The notes below the pieces were generated by a model, which worked only from the letters and a program-made list of their open reading frames with translations, made no database searches and was not told where the DNA came from. From contig CP154954.1 of assembly GCA_039621445.1 (NCBI GenBank), positions 24,626,954 to 24,690,953 of the forward strand: 64,000 nucleotides of DNA, in the 5' to 3' direction. Below are positions 14,166-26,139 of this stretch, piece by piece (position 1 is the first letter of the stretch; every line of letters begins with the position of its first letter). Origin of the DNA: Euglena gracilis. Its lineage: Eukaryota > Euglenida > Euglenophyceae > Euglenales. The position numbers were made by a program, and so were the translations under genes.

Positions 14166-15689
14166 AAAAACACCCAAAAATGTGGTTTTAATGTTTCACC
14201 CATCCGAGATCCAGACCGGCCGTTGGCAGCCATTTGGATAAAGGTGGTCCTTAAACAAAATCCCCCCCCACACCCCTCCCCATTGGCCCCACAACTAATG
14301 CTAAGAGGAAGAGGAATTTATTTTTTTTCACCCTACTCCACAAAAAACTTTTTCCCATTTTTGCCACATCCCTGAAGAAAAAAAAATTCAGTTTGGACTC
14401 CAACACTGCCCACATCCCCACAAAAGGCAAAACTCTTTCCCCTCTCACATGCCCCATACCCAGCGGGGGGGAAATATGCAACTTGCATAATTTGCTTTTT
14501 TTTGCATAATCAGGTTCTTCCGAAATTTGCATTTTTTGCATTTTTTTTGCATTTTTTTTGCATAAAATATTTTTCCCTGGAAAATTTTTTGTAATTGGTC
14601 GCCAAATGTTTGCATTTTTTTTGCATTTTTTTTGCAATTTTTTTGCATGAAATATTTGCCCTGTAAATTTTTTTGTAGTTGGTCGGGATATGTCATGGTT
14701 TGTCTCTGGTCCCTCTCCAGTCGCCTGTGCTTGCCATTGTCTTCCAGGAGGTCTTCTTTGTGAATCATTGACAGGTACACTGGCATTGCCACATGTTTAC
14801 GGATTTTAGGCAGCAAAGCTCTGATACATTCCAGCCTTTTTCTCAGGGATTTTATGCAAGTTGCATTTTTTGCATTTTTTTGATTTGCACAATTTGAAGG
14901 GCCAAGTTGCATTTCCCCCCCCCCCTGCCCATACCCCCCGTTTGCCACAAAAACGACATGTCCGCTTGATGTGGCACAGACCGTTCACCCATTCATCATT
15001 TATGCCATGTCCACAAAATTTGTTTGAAACCATTTATCCATTTGCCACAAAAACGAAATGTCCACCTGATTTTGCTTTTATCGTTTACCCGTTTGCTATT
15101 CACGCCATGTCCGCCAAATTTTGTGCACACAAGAGGATGTTGTGTGGAGCAGGGGAGGGGGGCGGGGGGAAGGGGATAAAGGGGAGGGGGGTGGGGTGGG
15201 GTCCGGGGGGAGCCCCTCGCCCCCCCCCGGGCACAGCCAAATGGACGCCATTTTGGATTTCACGTCACCTTTTTTTTTGCGACAGGACATCCATGCTGAC
15301 AACATGACATCTGTGCAGTTTGCCTACCACCTCCCCCCCCCCCCACGTGACTGTTGGTTCACCCTGGTGGAAGATGCAGTATAATCTTGGATCAAAGTTG
15401 AGACAAATCTCAACAGGATCACAATTTTGGGTACAATTCTGGCGTGGCCTCTAGATAATTCTGGTGCAATTCTGTCTGAATAAATTCTTTTTCGGTTTCG
15501 TTTTCAGCTCTATGTTGCCTCCCAAAGTCCGTGATTTTTTTTGTATCCTCTGTGCAAATGGGCAGAAATGGTTCTCACTGGTTTGGAAGCGGATGATCTG
15601 CCACTGAGTGCATCGCCGTGTGTGACATTGAATACTGTTTCTCTTTATAACACAAAAAAAAATTCCCGTACATTTCTAAGTTCACAACA
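14166..15689. other. Spacer between inverted arms with small tandem repeats
   Basis: There is a run of 'tttttgcat' units at about 14495-14650 and 14865-14895, and a roughly 115-bp tandem duplication at about 14940-15120 built on 'gtttgccacaaaaacgaaatgtcc' (written in two parts: gtttgccacaaaaacg, aaatgtcc) and 'cgccatgtcc'. A poly-G/GA-rich tract lies at 15150-15230. I see no gene. Confidence 0.55.
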
Positions 15690-16030
15690 TGCTCTGGAAA
15701 ATCTGGTTACCTTAACCTCCGCAGAGCCTCCGCGGAGGCTGGTTATCTTAGAGCCTCTGCGGAGTCTGGTTACCTTGAGCCTCCGCGATGGCTCTGCGGA
15801 GGCATCCTAAAAGTTAGGATTCCACTGTTGCGGTAGGTGGTAATTTTGGTGGATTGGCGATGGTCCAAGGGTGCTGGAAATCAACTTTTTCCAACGACAA
15901 CCTGTTTTCACCGAGAATTTTCTCATGTTCGCCTTTTTTTTCCCTTGCGGATGCTGAGTTGAATGTGGGCATTCTGAGTGGTTTTTTTTTATTTAAGGAC
16001 TGCCCTTCTCATCAGTCATTCATCCCCCCC
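15690..16030. repeat. Right arm of the inverted pair plus CCTCCGCGGAGG repeats
   Basis: About 15850-16030 mirrors the left arm at 13985-14165. The outer part (15700-15810) is a short tandem of ~28-bp units alternating ggttacctt and agcctccgcggaggct (the latter a perfect 16-bp palindrome), and ATCCTAAAAGTTAGGAT forms another small hairpin. Confidence 0.75.
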
Positions 16031-16923
16031 AAAAGGTTTATTTTGAGCTTATTTTGGCTTTCGTAGCCTGTGGAATACCAAATTTCTTAAAATGCTAAAA
16101 GTGTGTGGATGGGGTTGGCTCAGACCCACCCACCCACCCACCCAACCCTGCCCCCCCCCAGGGTCAGCAAAACGTAAAAAAACCGCAATTTTTTCTGATG
16201 TCAATGCAAACGGAGAAATGGACCGCACTCCAATGAAAAGAGACTCTGATGGGTTGATTTTGGAAAGAATTGGTGGAAATTCAACGGACAATTAATACGC
16301 ACACCCCCCAGGCCAAGGTTGACTGTAAGGTTCAGGGGAGGGGGGGGGGCAAGTGGGTACCCCGCTGGAGGCAGGGCTTTGCTCTATTTTTGTGCCAAGG
16401 CCCGTAAATGTTTGGATCCCAAAATTGCCCCCCCCCCCCCAAAGGGGGCCCCCCGAGCCCACCCCCCCCCCGGTCCCCCCCCCCTGGGGTGGGGGGAGGG
16501 TCCGGACCGCCCCCCCCCCAGTCCCAAAAGCAACCTCAGATCGACGCCCGACAGGGAAACTGGACGGAATGTTCCCCAAAGACCCAGTCTGCCAGTTCCT
16601 TGTCACGGCCGCCGGGCTCCCGGTGAGTGTGCTCATCCTTCCCTCTGAGGTGTCGACATCGCCCCCGGGGCTGAGCCCCCCTGGGCGTCGGGTGCCTGGC
16701 CTTGCCCACACCCGGCCCAGGGGTGGCTGGGCCCAGATGTCCCCGGCCGCCTTCCGGGGCGGCTCATCTCTCCCAGTCTTGATGGTCCTTTTTGTGACTT
16801 TTGTTTGTCCCGCCATTTTTTGAATGTGCTCTGTAACCCCCCCCCGGCGCTTAATCCCCCCTTTCATGCAAATTTGTACCCCTAAAGTTGGCCTTGGCTC
16901 CTAACTTGCGTGCCCTACCCTCC
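16031..16923. other. Gene-poor spacer, one possible exon edge
   Basis: Mostly poly-G/C-rich. At 16540-16620 a GC-rich segment reads KLDGMFPKDPVCQFLVTAAG before a consensus donor (CCG|GTGAGTG at about 16620). Acceptor-like CAG sites lie upstream, but no partner exon is recognisable, so this is only noted. Confidence 0.3.
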
Positions 16924-16949
16924 CTCAGGCGGCGCATCTCGCACTTCAG
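16924..16949. repeat. Left terminal inverted repeat of element B
   Basis: Begins CTCAGGCGGC and ends CGCACTTCAG. It differs from the right end at three of 26 positions. A degenerate palindrome (GTCGAT...ATCGAC) follows about 10 nt inside. Confidence 0.85.
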
Positions 16950-17267
16950 TTTTTTTTCGTCGATTTTCGCTCATCGACCATTTTTTGATTTGGGTGCTGG
17001 CGTTACAAGGGGAGAGAGTGAGAGGCAGCAGGATAGGACAAAATACGGGCGATTTCTCATTTTTGGCACCGGCTCTCCTGAGAATTACGCTTTTTTGCTG
17101 TTTTTTTTTTTTTTTGGTGGTCGGAATGACACGAAAACCCCCGGACCTGTCTCCCCAAAATGAAAAACACCGACAAAAGCACCAAAATGCCGGTACCGCC
17201 TTCCCCCTTTTGGTTCGATGCGACTCTCCTCACTGGTTCAGCCATGTTTTGAACAAATAAAGCAGGT

Positions 17268-19722
17268 CGATGTGCGCAGTTGCGCACATCGTCCATTCGA
17301 TGATTCCCTGAAGAACGTCCATAAATGCTCCAAGATTCATACTTTTGAAAACGGTGGGTCAAATACCGTGAGTTTGGGGGCGAAGATGAGATCGGTTTGT
17401 TGGACACCCTGGCTGGCTCCCTCCAGGGGTTTTGACGCACTTTTCTTGTTTTTGCCGGTCTCAGACTTTTGTTCGTTTGCCAGAGCGCGGAGAACAAGCA
17501 TGGGGGGCTAGAGTGGCTCCAATCACGCCGCCGGTCCGTGCAGGGTGAAGAGAAAGTGGTTTAAAGGGGAGGGATGGGTCGCGAGTCCCCACCGAACTTG
17601 CAGTGGGATGCGTCCGGCCAAATTGTATCGTGATGAAATGGGAGAATTGATGACACAAATTTCACTGGAATGATTTTTTTGTTGCGCAAATGCGCACATT
17701 CGACAACGTGTGCGCATTTGCGCACACCAAACTGACGTCCCTTTCCATGAAGCGGGAACGGGCCTCGCTGATTTGAGCTTTTTGAAACAAACAATAACTG
17801 AAAGAGCTTACCATGCAGCTTTGCTCTGAAAACAGACAGAAATACACTAGAAGCATCAATTACCAGGTCGGAATTAAAGAAAAAGTGGTCGGTTTGCGCA
17901 AATGCGCACGTGGTCCGCATTTGCACACTTTCAAACACCGACCACGTGTGTAAAGGTTGACGTTGTCGGAGTGCGAAATGGGCACACCATGACGACGTGC
18001 GCATTTGCGCACACCAACCACGATAGCAAAATTCAGACAGAACACATCAAACACGACCCCAAACACCACCTGTAATGGCTCCTTCGGTGTGCAACTTACT
18101 CAGCTGCCAAACGCTCTCCTCAACGATGAGGCTGTTTTCAAGGCCAATTCTGGTCCAGTGACAGGTCCAGGTCCATGTGGAGACCGTACACCTCTGGTAG
18201 GTGGTCCACCGCTCGCACGTCGCGACACACGTGCAATGACTCTGCTTGGGGTGGCCCTCGAAAACCCCCGCCACTTGCCCCCTGGCTTGCGTTTTGCTGC
18301 ACCAGTCACATCAGCTGATGATAGCTGGTTGCACTTAAGCATCCACCAGGCCGTCATGAACCCCCAGTTCAGCAGCAGCCACCGAGGTGGCATCATTATC
18401 CCCCACAGCCGAGACAGCAGACTGGATGGGCGGGCAAGCTGCTAGTCCATGGAAACAATGGAAAATGGGGCGTCTTAAATGTGGCCATAAAACTCATTCT
18501 TTTGGAGGTAGAGAGTATTTGATGTTTACACCTGGTTGGGTTGCGTGAAAGTATTGGGACTCAGCACCCCTGTTTTCTGAGGGGAAAATGAGGCATTATT
18601 ATTGTGGCAAAACAGAAAAAGTGTTCCTGGCCGAGGCGTCAGGAAGATTACATATGCGTAATTTTTGAAATTCTGGAAGTCGTTATTTTTTTGAAGAAAG
18701 GTGTCCAGCAATCATGGGGGGTTACACATCATCGATTCCTCCCCGCAATTTCCAAACTGATGGCACGAAAACGATTGGTCGTACGAGTTGGGGATCAGAT
18801 ATGCAAAATTTGCCCTTGGAGAGGACAATATTTCTCCTGTCATGTAGTGTGTTCCACTGCACGTTACGCATAACATAAAAAAACCAAGTTTTCTTCACCA
18901 CACAATATCTTCAACACAATAGTTTGTGCACACAGTGGTCAGTGTGCGCAAATGCACACGTCAATTGTTAAGGATGAAGAGCACTCTATAACACGGGGGC
19001 AAAACAAAGGTACATTTACAAGCCACCGTTCTATGTCACAAATTGCAAACGGTCCCCATTCAAAATCCTTGCCCAAGATTTATTTCTAGGTCCAAGAAAA
19101 GGCAGGAGTTGTGTTCCATGTGGTAATATAAAAATGTGGAGTATATTTCTCAAGTTTCACATGGTTAGTGTGCGCAAATGCGCACACCAACCATTCAAGC
19201 AATTGTGCTCACAAACCAGGTATGTATTTCGAGTCAGTGGTTGGTGTGCGCATTTGCGCACATCGCCCATCTACAAAATACGCAAATGGTCGATGTGCGC
19301 AAATGCACACACCAACTCCTTACACAAAATGCAAATGTGGTCGATGTGCACAAATGCGCACATCGACCCTCTTTTCATAAATTTGTGTCAGGTGTGTTCC
19401 ATCGCTACACACACATCCCGATCCTGTCGATAGCAGCAGAGTTCTGGAGAGTTTTTTATGCAACAATCGTCGCCTAATTCACCTGCACATCACATCATCT
19501 CCGAATGGTGGAAAGTTGGTCCCTTTCATCATCACCCGGCAGTTACAGGCAGCACGGATGCACCAAACCCATAGTCGTTACAGCCAGGGTGTACAACCCA
19601 CCTATTTCACAGACGACAACACCAATCTGTCGCTCCAGATGTTTCACACTGCCGCTTCATCAGGCGCAGTCGGCGGTTCAAGGAAATTGTAAAAAATGTT
19701 GATGTGCGTAATTGCGCACATC
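17268..19722. repeat. Interspersed palindromic motif family of element B
   Basis: About a dozen copies of a motif centred on TGCGCAAATGCGCA (variants with ATTTG, CAGTTG or TAATTG centres) start near 17268, 17681, 17708, 17891, 17916 (degenerate), 17997, 18941, 19167, 19241, 19291, 19340 and 19700. Flanks tend to be GGTCGATG or GGTTGGTG and their complements (CATCGACC, CACCAACC), so each site is an extended palindrome of 22-28 bp. None lies within the probable exon. I saw none of this type outside elements A and B. Confidence 0.85.
18036..18445 (+). CDS. Probable terminal exon inside element B, unknown product
   Basis: An open frame of about 130 codons ends at TAG (18443-18445). Unlike its surroundings it has balanced amino-acid composition and varied codons (for example a stretch reading DRTPLVGGPPLARRDTRAMT and another reading DDSWLHLSIHQAVMNPQF). 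A pyrimidine-poor but possible acceptor CAG lies near 18036. It contains none of the element's palindromes, matching the exon/intron partition seen in element A. I do not recognise a domain. It could be the last exon of a deleted element-encoded gene; the upstream exons were not found. The opposite strand is also open over part of the interval, so this is tentative. Confidence 0.35.
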
Positions 19723-19738
19723 GACACAGAAAAAACAG

Positions 19739-19764
19739 CTTAAGTGCGAGATACGCCGCCTAAG
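19739..19764. repeat. Right terminal inverted repeat of element B
   Basis: Reads CTTAAGTGCGAG...CCGCCTAAG. A 22-bp near-palindrome (GATGTGCGTAATTGCGCACATC, positions about 19700-19721) lies 17 nt inside it, the same layout as in element A. Confidence 0.85.
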
Positions 19765-21200
19765 CCCCCCCTCCCCTGCCTGTCCATAACACCCACCCCT
19801 GGGGTGGTTTGGGCATTTCCTTAAATAGAAGCTCTGAGGGAACCCTTGCCCGACCAAACCACCCTCCCCCCTCAGCGTTTGGAGGTCCACTGGGTAATCC
19901 CCGTTTGTAATTGCTCCCTAACCCCACCCCCAAAAATATGACCCGGGTCTTATTTTTTGGGTCCGTTTGCTGGAAATCTCCAGGGGGAGTCATATTTTGG
20001 GGGGTCTAATTTTTGGCTTTATTCCCATTCAATCTGGCCTGAAAAAGACATCATTTTCCAGGTTCCCAAAAACACTGAAAATTTGAGCCGCATTCCAGAA
20101 AGGAAGATGACATTATTTCTTATTCATGCGTCTCAGATCAAACCTTTCCAAATGATGTTGCCGTACCGCGACCTCGAGTGTTCAAAACCCAACAAAATCC
20201 CAACAACAACACCAAAATGCCAAAGTGTCTGGAGGTGTTTGGCAACATGGGTGCCAAACACCCACAAAATGATATTTTTCTTCACTTCTTGTCCCTTGGC
20301 CTCCTTGTATGCAAGCCTGGCCCTTTCTTAGCTCTGTTTCTTTGGCATTTCCCCCATATCTGATTGCAGGCGCATTTCCCAGAGGTTGCCCCCCCCCCCG
20401 GCTTAAGCCTTGGCTGGGAAGGACGTCGTGCAAGTTGGGGGGCAGTTGTTGGAGTTAGGTTTGGGGGGGGGGGGGGCAGGAACCGGCATGGTACAGCGAT
20501 TTGTGCTTATCCTGAAATGGTAACTCAGATAACCCTGAGACCCCCAACTACAGTTTGGATCAGCCCGACCCTCAAATACGGATTGATGAGGATAATGGAA
20601 TGATGGATTGGTAAGGAAATAAGCATGACGAACGAGGATTCGACAGGGACGGGAGTGGGTGTCAAGCAGCCCAGTGTCAGCGTACATCAGCGTGTATTGG
20701 ATGTAGGCCATTCTTTTTTATTCTGGTGTTTTGGATGGTTGACCAGCGTTGCAACTAAGGAAACCACAGATAACAACTTTTTACACGGAAAATTGCAACT
20801 TTCGGATGACCACGGATAACGGCGGTTTATACGGATGATTGCCGATTTCGGATGACCACAGATAACGACAGTTTATATGGAAAACTGCCATTTTGTATGA
20901 ACAAAAAAACCATAAAAAATTCCCAGCACGGTGTGTGGAGGACGATCTGCTCCCACAGGGGTATGCCAACATGGCTCCACCCCTGGAGGCGTGTCCAGCA
21001 CTTGGGCCCCTGTCCGCGACGCATACCCGTCTCGGCGCCTTTGTCCCGTCGTCCGTCGCGTCCCACCGCCCATCCCGTCCCATTGGGGAGCCCCACTTCC
21101 TCCGGCGTCTGCTCCTCTCCGTGCGTTGCCATCCCATGGGTTTGGTCTCTTCTTGCCTGCTGTGCCCCCCCCCACTCAGAAGCCCCCCCTCCCCGGAGGG
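19765..21200. other. Gene-free spacer with dispersed and tandem repeats
   Basis: 19933-20085 is a second copy of the block at 12868-13010. 20763-20900 is a three-copy tandem of a ~47-bp unit (accacagataac, then a ttacacggaaaattgc-type phrase, then tttcggatg). No convincing exon is seen; frames at 20.9-21.2 kb are open on both strands in GC-rich DNA without splice support. Confidence 0.5.
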
Positions 21201-21264
21201 ATTTAGATGGTCCGATTTGGTCCGATTTAGATGGTCCGATTTGGTCCGATTTAGATGGTCCGAT
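21201..21264. repeat. 24-bp tandem repeat, 2.7 copies
   Basis: The unit is ATTTAGATGGTCC followed by GATTTGGTCCG; copies begin at 21201, 21225 and 21249. Confidence 0.9.
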
Positions 21265-21548
21265 CAAAACTGAACATTTTTCCCCACCTGTCAACCCCCG
21301 GTGAGAGATACTCAAAATTTTGTTTGAGGGTGTGCGGAAACAGAACGCAACTTTTTTTGCAAGTTTTTTTAGGACCGTTTGTAGGCGGATCTCCGCACAT
21401 ATGAATTGATGAAACGTTGGAAAGCTTCATGCACAGCTGCCGGCGTGTTGTATTTTTATTTTGTCTGGTGGATGGTTCTGTGTCAGGGATGGGGATGGGG
21501 ATGCACACACACGGCATTTGAATGATGTGAGTGAGCCGCATACCTTTC

Positions 21549-21983
21549 AGGCGGAGACCTGCGCAGAAGGGATTGACAATGAGAAGAGTTTGTGTTTGTG
21601 GATGACACGTGGCAGCGGGAAGTGGGAACGCGCTGAAACCTCCAGAGGTCGGTCATCGTGTGAAGTTGTTAATGAACAAATTTGGGAGAGAGGGAGGGTG
21701 ATTTTGAGACGTTAGTGAATGGTAAGAGTGGGCGGTTATCCGCCCACTCTGCTTTTATTTTGCACGGGTTTCCGCCCAGATGTGGTTTGGGCGGAAACCT
21801 GCGTGGAGCTTGTTGGTGTCCCGATGGGTTGTGTCTGTGATGTTTTGGTGTCCCGAAGTGTCCCGGTGTCGGTGGTGGTGCGCGGCGACATAATTTTTAA
21901 AAGTTGGGCTAGACAGGTTGAAAGGGAGCTGTGGTTGCTGCACCTTGGCAGCAAGCACCCAAGCAGGCGGAAACCCGCCTGGC
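21549..21983. repeat. Cluster of GGCGGAAACCNGC palindromes
   Basis: Three similar motifs occur: cggagacctgcg near 21552, ggcggaaacctgcg at about 21790 and ggcggaaacccgcctgg at about 21967. Two hairpins are also present: AGAGTGGGCGG-TTAT-CCGCCCACTCT (21725-21750) and GGTTTCCGCCCA (21767-21778) pairing with 21788-21799. The arrangement resembles the motif-studded elements A and B, but I found no matching terminal repeats. Confidence 0.55.
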
Positions 21984-22159
21984 TTTTGAGCAGGAGGTGG
22001 ACACCCTCCTCTCCAGTGAGGAGGCGGCAATGTTCCCCCTGGCCGGTGGTGGGGTCGTCTGCAGGGACAGCAGTGGAACACATGTGTCAGTTGCCCGGCC
22101 GGCTGTGCTGCAGTAGAGGTGATGTTTTTCACTGTCCTAAAAAACAGCAAAAAACCTGA

Positions 22160-23942
22160 GGTTGATTTCTCAAAAGGGAAGACGCACCTCCCAGGGCCCT
22201 CTATTTGGACCCAACGTTGTTGGTGGTCCAAAATCAGGGTTTGGGGATGGCTGACGAAGAAGTGATTCAAGATATGGACGGAGAAACGCCTGTTTCAGCG
22301 GCTGGTGGCGGCAATCGAAAAATTTTGGGGGGATTTCGGAAGGGGTTCTCCAAGTTCTGAAAAATTCAAGGCCTTTTTAATTGTTTTTTGAAAGAGTTTT
22401 CCAGCATTTTTCCTTTGAAAAGCTGCAGTTTTTGCTGAAATTCAGACAAAATTCCCAAACCACCTCTTTTTTTCTGGCTCTCCTTCCTTTAGGTCCGGCA
22501 ACGTGCCTCCAAAGGAGGCAACAGTGGTCTCCACAGTCAGAAATCGCGTGGAGGGGGGTAAACCAGAAGGTTGTCTGTTCTCAACCAACGCTGGGTCGAT
22601 GTTTGACCCGATGCAGTTGGCATCCATGTAACCCCCCTGAGCACAAGTGTTTCCGACCAGGGGTGGTCCTTTCAAAACCACCCCTGCTCTGAGTGCCCGA
22701 GTTTAAAGGTCGCAGGTCTCCTCTCGTTTGGTCAACCCCCTCTTGAGCAATCTCCTCTCCCTGGTTTCCATAAACCAAAACCCCTCAAACCCTACACAAC
22801 ACGCCAGACACCATTCAGTTGCAAACTTTCCAAGCTTGGCAACTAAATCTGTCGGGGGGAGGGATAAAAAGAAGGCCAGGGGGGGGGGGGCGCCTTAAAA
22901 AGAAGCCCTCCCCACCATTCCTCTTTTGCCCAAAATGGTCACCACCTCGAAGTCACTGCCCGCGTTGAACGGGGTTGCCATCTTGCATAATTCAAAGTTG
23001 GGGTCCAGTATACTCACTGCACTGTGAGTCGCCTGCCAATCTGACCTGAGGCTGGGTTTGGCCTGGGCTGGGTCAGTGAAGGTGGGAAAACCCGCTCCCA
23101 GAGGAATGGCCTCGATGATCCACCGCGCACCGAAGCATAGCTGGCTGGGGCACTGCTGCGTGGGGCGGGGCTGTGCCAGTGTGCGCACACCATTACCACA
23201 ACCCATGGGCTGGCAGAGGCTTTGCTGCTGACGGTTGGGTACCCACAAGGTTCTCAGGTGTACCAACATTCAATTCCTACTGTATACCCTGACCCCCCCC
23301 CGGGGTATAGGTCAATTTCAGCCTGACCATAACAAGTTGCAGGGTTCATTTCCCACGGAACAGATATTGGCCCAGGTAAACAATTTTGTGCACCTCTGAC
23401 ATCGCACCCCACCACATCTCATTGCCCCACCACACAACACATCACGCCCCAAGTTTTGTCGCTTCCCATTGCAAATTTGCGAGCCTCTTTTTTCGCGTCC
23501 TCATGGCCATCATTTCATCATTTTTCTCATGTGGTAACGTTGTCTGAGAACTGAACCCATGTCCCCAAGCGGTTTTTTGGCGGTATTTTTTAAAAAATCT
23601 TTTTTTAAAAGTTTAAAAGTTTAAACACCCAGGGTTATACAGCAGTTTTGAAGGATTAAAGGTTTCTCAAGCCCCTGTTTATGAGGTTGTGTGCACCCCC
23701 TTTTGCTTCACACTCATCGCCTGTCAATGGACCCATGCGGCGGAGGCGGGGGAGGGGGACGCCCCCCCAACCAACCCCCCCCCCTTGCCCCAGAGGCCTC
23801 CGACTGATGGGCTGCACTACCTCCGGGGCCACTGCCGTCTCGCACGCGGCGGGGCTCCTGGCGACGCCGGCCACCCCGCTCCGGCGGCCCCACCCCTCCC
23901 CACCTGACACGGCCCCCGCCCGCACCCCCGCCGTGTGGCCTG
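22160..23942. other. Gene-poor spacer
   Basis: No gene is supported. A 124-codon minus-strand frame (23269-22895) has balanced composition (for example RWIIEAIPLGAGFPTFTDPA) but no recognised motif. A GC-rich island at 23740-23935 borders the following microsatellite and is open on both strands. Confidence 0.35.
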
Positions 23943-24618
23943 ATATGTATGTATGTATGTATGTACGTATGTATGTATGTATGTATGTATGTATGTATGT
24001 ATGTATGTATGTATGTATGTATGTATGTATGTATGTATGTATGTATGCATGCATGCATGTATGTACGTGTGTATGTATGTATGTATTTATGTGTGTGTAT
24101 GTATGTATGTATGTATGTATGTATGTGTGTGTATGGATGGATGTATGTCTGTCTGTATGTATGTGTGCATGTATGTGTGTATGTATGTATGTATGTATGT
24201 ATGTATGTATGTATGTATGTATGTATGTATGTATGTATGTATGTATGTATGTATGTATGTATGTATGTATGTATGTATGTATGTATGTATGTATGTATGT
24301 ATGTATGCATGCATGCATGTATGTACGTGTGTATGTATGTATGTATTTATGTGTGTGTATGTATGTATGTATGTATGTATGTATGTATGTATGTGTGTGT
24401 ATGGATGGATGTATGTCTGTCTGTATGTATGTGTGCATGTATGTGTGTATGTATGTATGTATGTATGTATGTATGTATGTATGTATGTATGTATGTATGT
24501 ATGTATGTATGTATGTATGTATGTATGTATGTATGTATGTATGTATGTATGTATGTATGTATGTATGTATGTATGTATGCATGTATGGATGTATGGATGT
24601 ATGTATGGATGTATGGAT
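23943..24618. repeat. (TATG)n microsatellite with ~258-bp internal duplication
   Basis: The array is mostly TATG/ATGT. A variant-rich block (ATGCATGCATGC, a gtacgtgtg interruption, tatttatgtgtgtg, tatggatgg, tctgtctg, tgtgcatg) appears at about 24046-24184 and again in the same order at about 24304-24446. This shows a segmental duplication within the array. Frames through it (YVCM and HTYI repeats) are not genes. Confidence 0.97.
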
Positions 24619-26139
24619 GTTCATATCAGAACATACATTCTGGTTTTCTCACTTTTTCCACCATTCAATTCAACTCAAGACGATCGAAAAAACTTTTGAA
24701 TCTTTCGAAGCATTTCGCTTCACCAGTCCTCCACAGTGGGCCGATGTTTGGTCGCACAGTACCTGGGGGTGTCAGCCTCTGCTGCAGGGGTGTGCATGTA
24801 TCGCACTGCCCCCACCGCTCCACTCCAACACCCCCTCTGAGTCGGCGTTCGATAGCCTGGGTGAGCAAACCGAGGACGAGGACTCCCCCAGGCAGACCCC
24901 TCCCGCCCTCCCCTCCGTGCCGTGGGCTCTTCTGGTTTTGCATGTGGGCGAGGTGATGAGAGATTTTCACCGCATTTCTATCACGGGTGTCTCTTGCTTG
25001 GCTCTAGTGTGGTTGACGTTCAACACCTGCACCCCCTCCAGGACGTGCGGAGTACGGTGGGCCGACATATGGCCGGACCACAGTCACACTGGTCAGGGGT
25101 GACCAACATGACACCGGAATGTGGCTTACCCCCCGCCCCCTGCAGCCCTGCGGCCACGACGATGGGGGGCTCTGCAGCCGACAGCCTCCGCACGCTGTCC
25201 GACGTGGAGGTGGGCAGCAGCGCCTCCACAGTCCAGCGCAGCCCCCGGCGTCGGCCGCGCCGCAACGTCCCGCTGAAGTTCCGCGTCCGGGCCAGCCCGG
25301 TCTCCCCCCGGCCAGCGCGGGACCCGCCGCCCACCCCCCGGCCCGCCGCCATGGACCACTGCGCTCCATCCCGCCCATCATCCGCCCAATATGGCATTTG
25401 GGTCAGCCATGCCACTGTTTCGGTGGGGGGGGGGGGTACCCCAGCCTCCTTTTGACCAGGGGGGGTCCGACCCACTCCCCCCACCTGCCTTTTTGTTGAG
25501 CCCTGTTGCGGGGCTGTGCATGGGCCAGTTTTCCAAGAAAGAATAAATGGGAGAGTTGGTTTGGGAAAATTTACCCCCTGGGTCATCAGTGAATCTATGA
25601 TTGAAGCCCAGATGCAAGAACTCACACACATCTATTTGTTTTGTCAGTCGTTTAAGTCACCCAAGTTGTCTTATATTCATTCAAATTTCTTTCGCCTCTT
25701 GGGAAGTTGGGTGGAAAAATTTAAATCCCAAATTTCGCTGCCCAATCCAAGGTGGTTTGTCTGTTCAAAAAGGAAATCATTTTGAGGAATTTGATTTGTA
25801 CCGGGAAACAGCGCTCCTGGTTAGTTTATCAGTTGACAGCGGTCAAAAGAAAATTTTCATTCCTTGAGATGTGTCACTGGCTGCAGCCCAAGGGGGGGGG
25901 GGTCTGTTTTGGGGGAGGGGTAGGCATCTGAGAAAGCTTCAGGGCAGCTTCCTCCGCATTGGCGGGAACCTTCCTGCAGCCTTGTTTTTTTTGGTTTCGT
26001 TTCCCGCACAGCAGATTTTAGCTTTTAGCTTACCTTTCAGCACACTAGATTTTAGTCGGGTGCCGACCCCATCTGGGGGGGGGGGGCTGCCTGGGCAGGT
26101 ACTCCAAGGCACTCCATATCCGACCCCCCCCCAGGGGGG
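24619..26139. other. Spacer with a GC island that may include an exon
   Basis: At about 25146-25400 a GC-rich plus-strand frame follows a pyrimidine-rich tract and CAG (reading MGGSAADSLRTLSDVEVGSS and onwards into an arginine/proline-rich stretch). The minus strand is open too and no partner exon is recognisable, so I do not call a gene. From about 26050 the sequence joins the repeat family that forms the target of element A. Confidence 0.35.

Larger units (their letters stand above)
16924..19764. mobile_element. Element B: 2.84-kb DNA transposon, sister of element A
   Basis: The 26-bp ends at 16924-16949 and 19739-19764 are inverted copies of each other with three mismatches. They share the outline CTTAGGCGGC...TCGCACTTAAG with the ends of the 11-kb element at 26266-37354. 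The interior holds about a dozen palindromes of the GTGTGCGCAAATGCGCACAC type and one probable exon (18036-18445). No transposase is recognisable, so it is probably non-autonomous or deleted. Flanking 5-mers are CCTCC and CCCCC, so any target duplication is degraded or hidden in the C-rich flank. Confidence 0.8.

Noticed and set aside
23681-25102. A 473-codon open frame through the (TATG)n array
   Set aside because: It is open only because the tetranucleotide lacks stop codons; the reverse strand is open as well.
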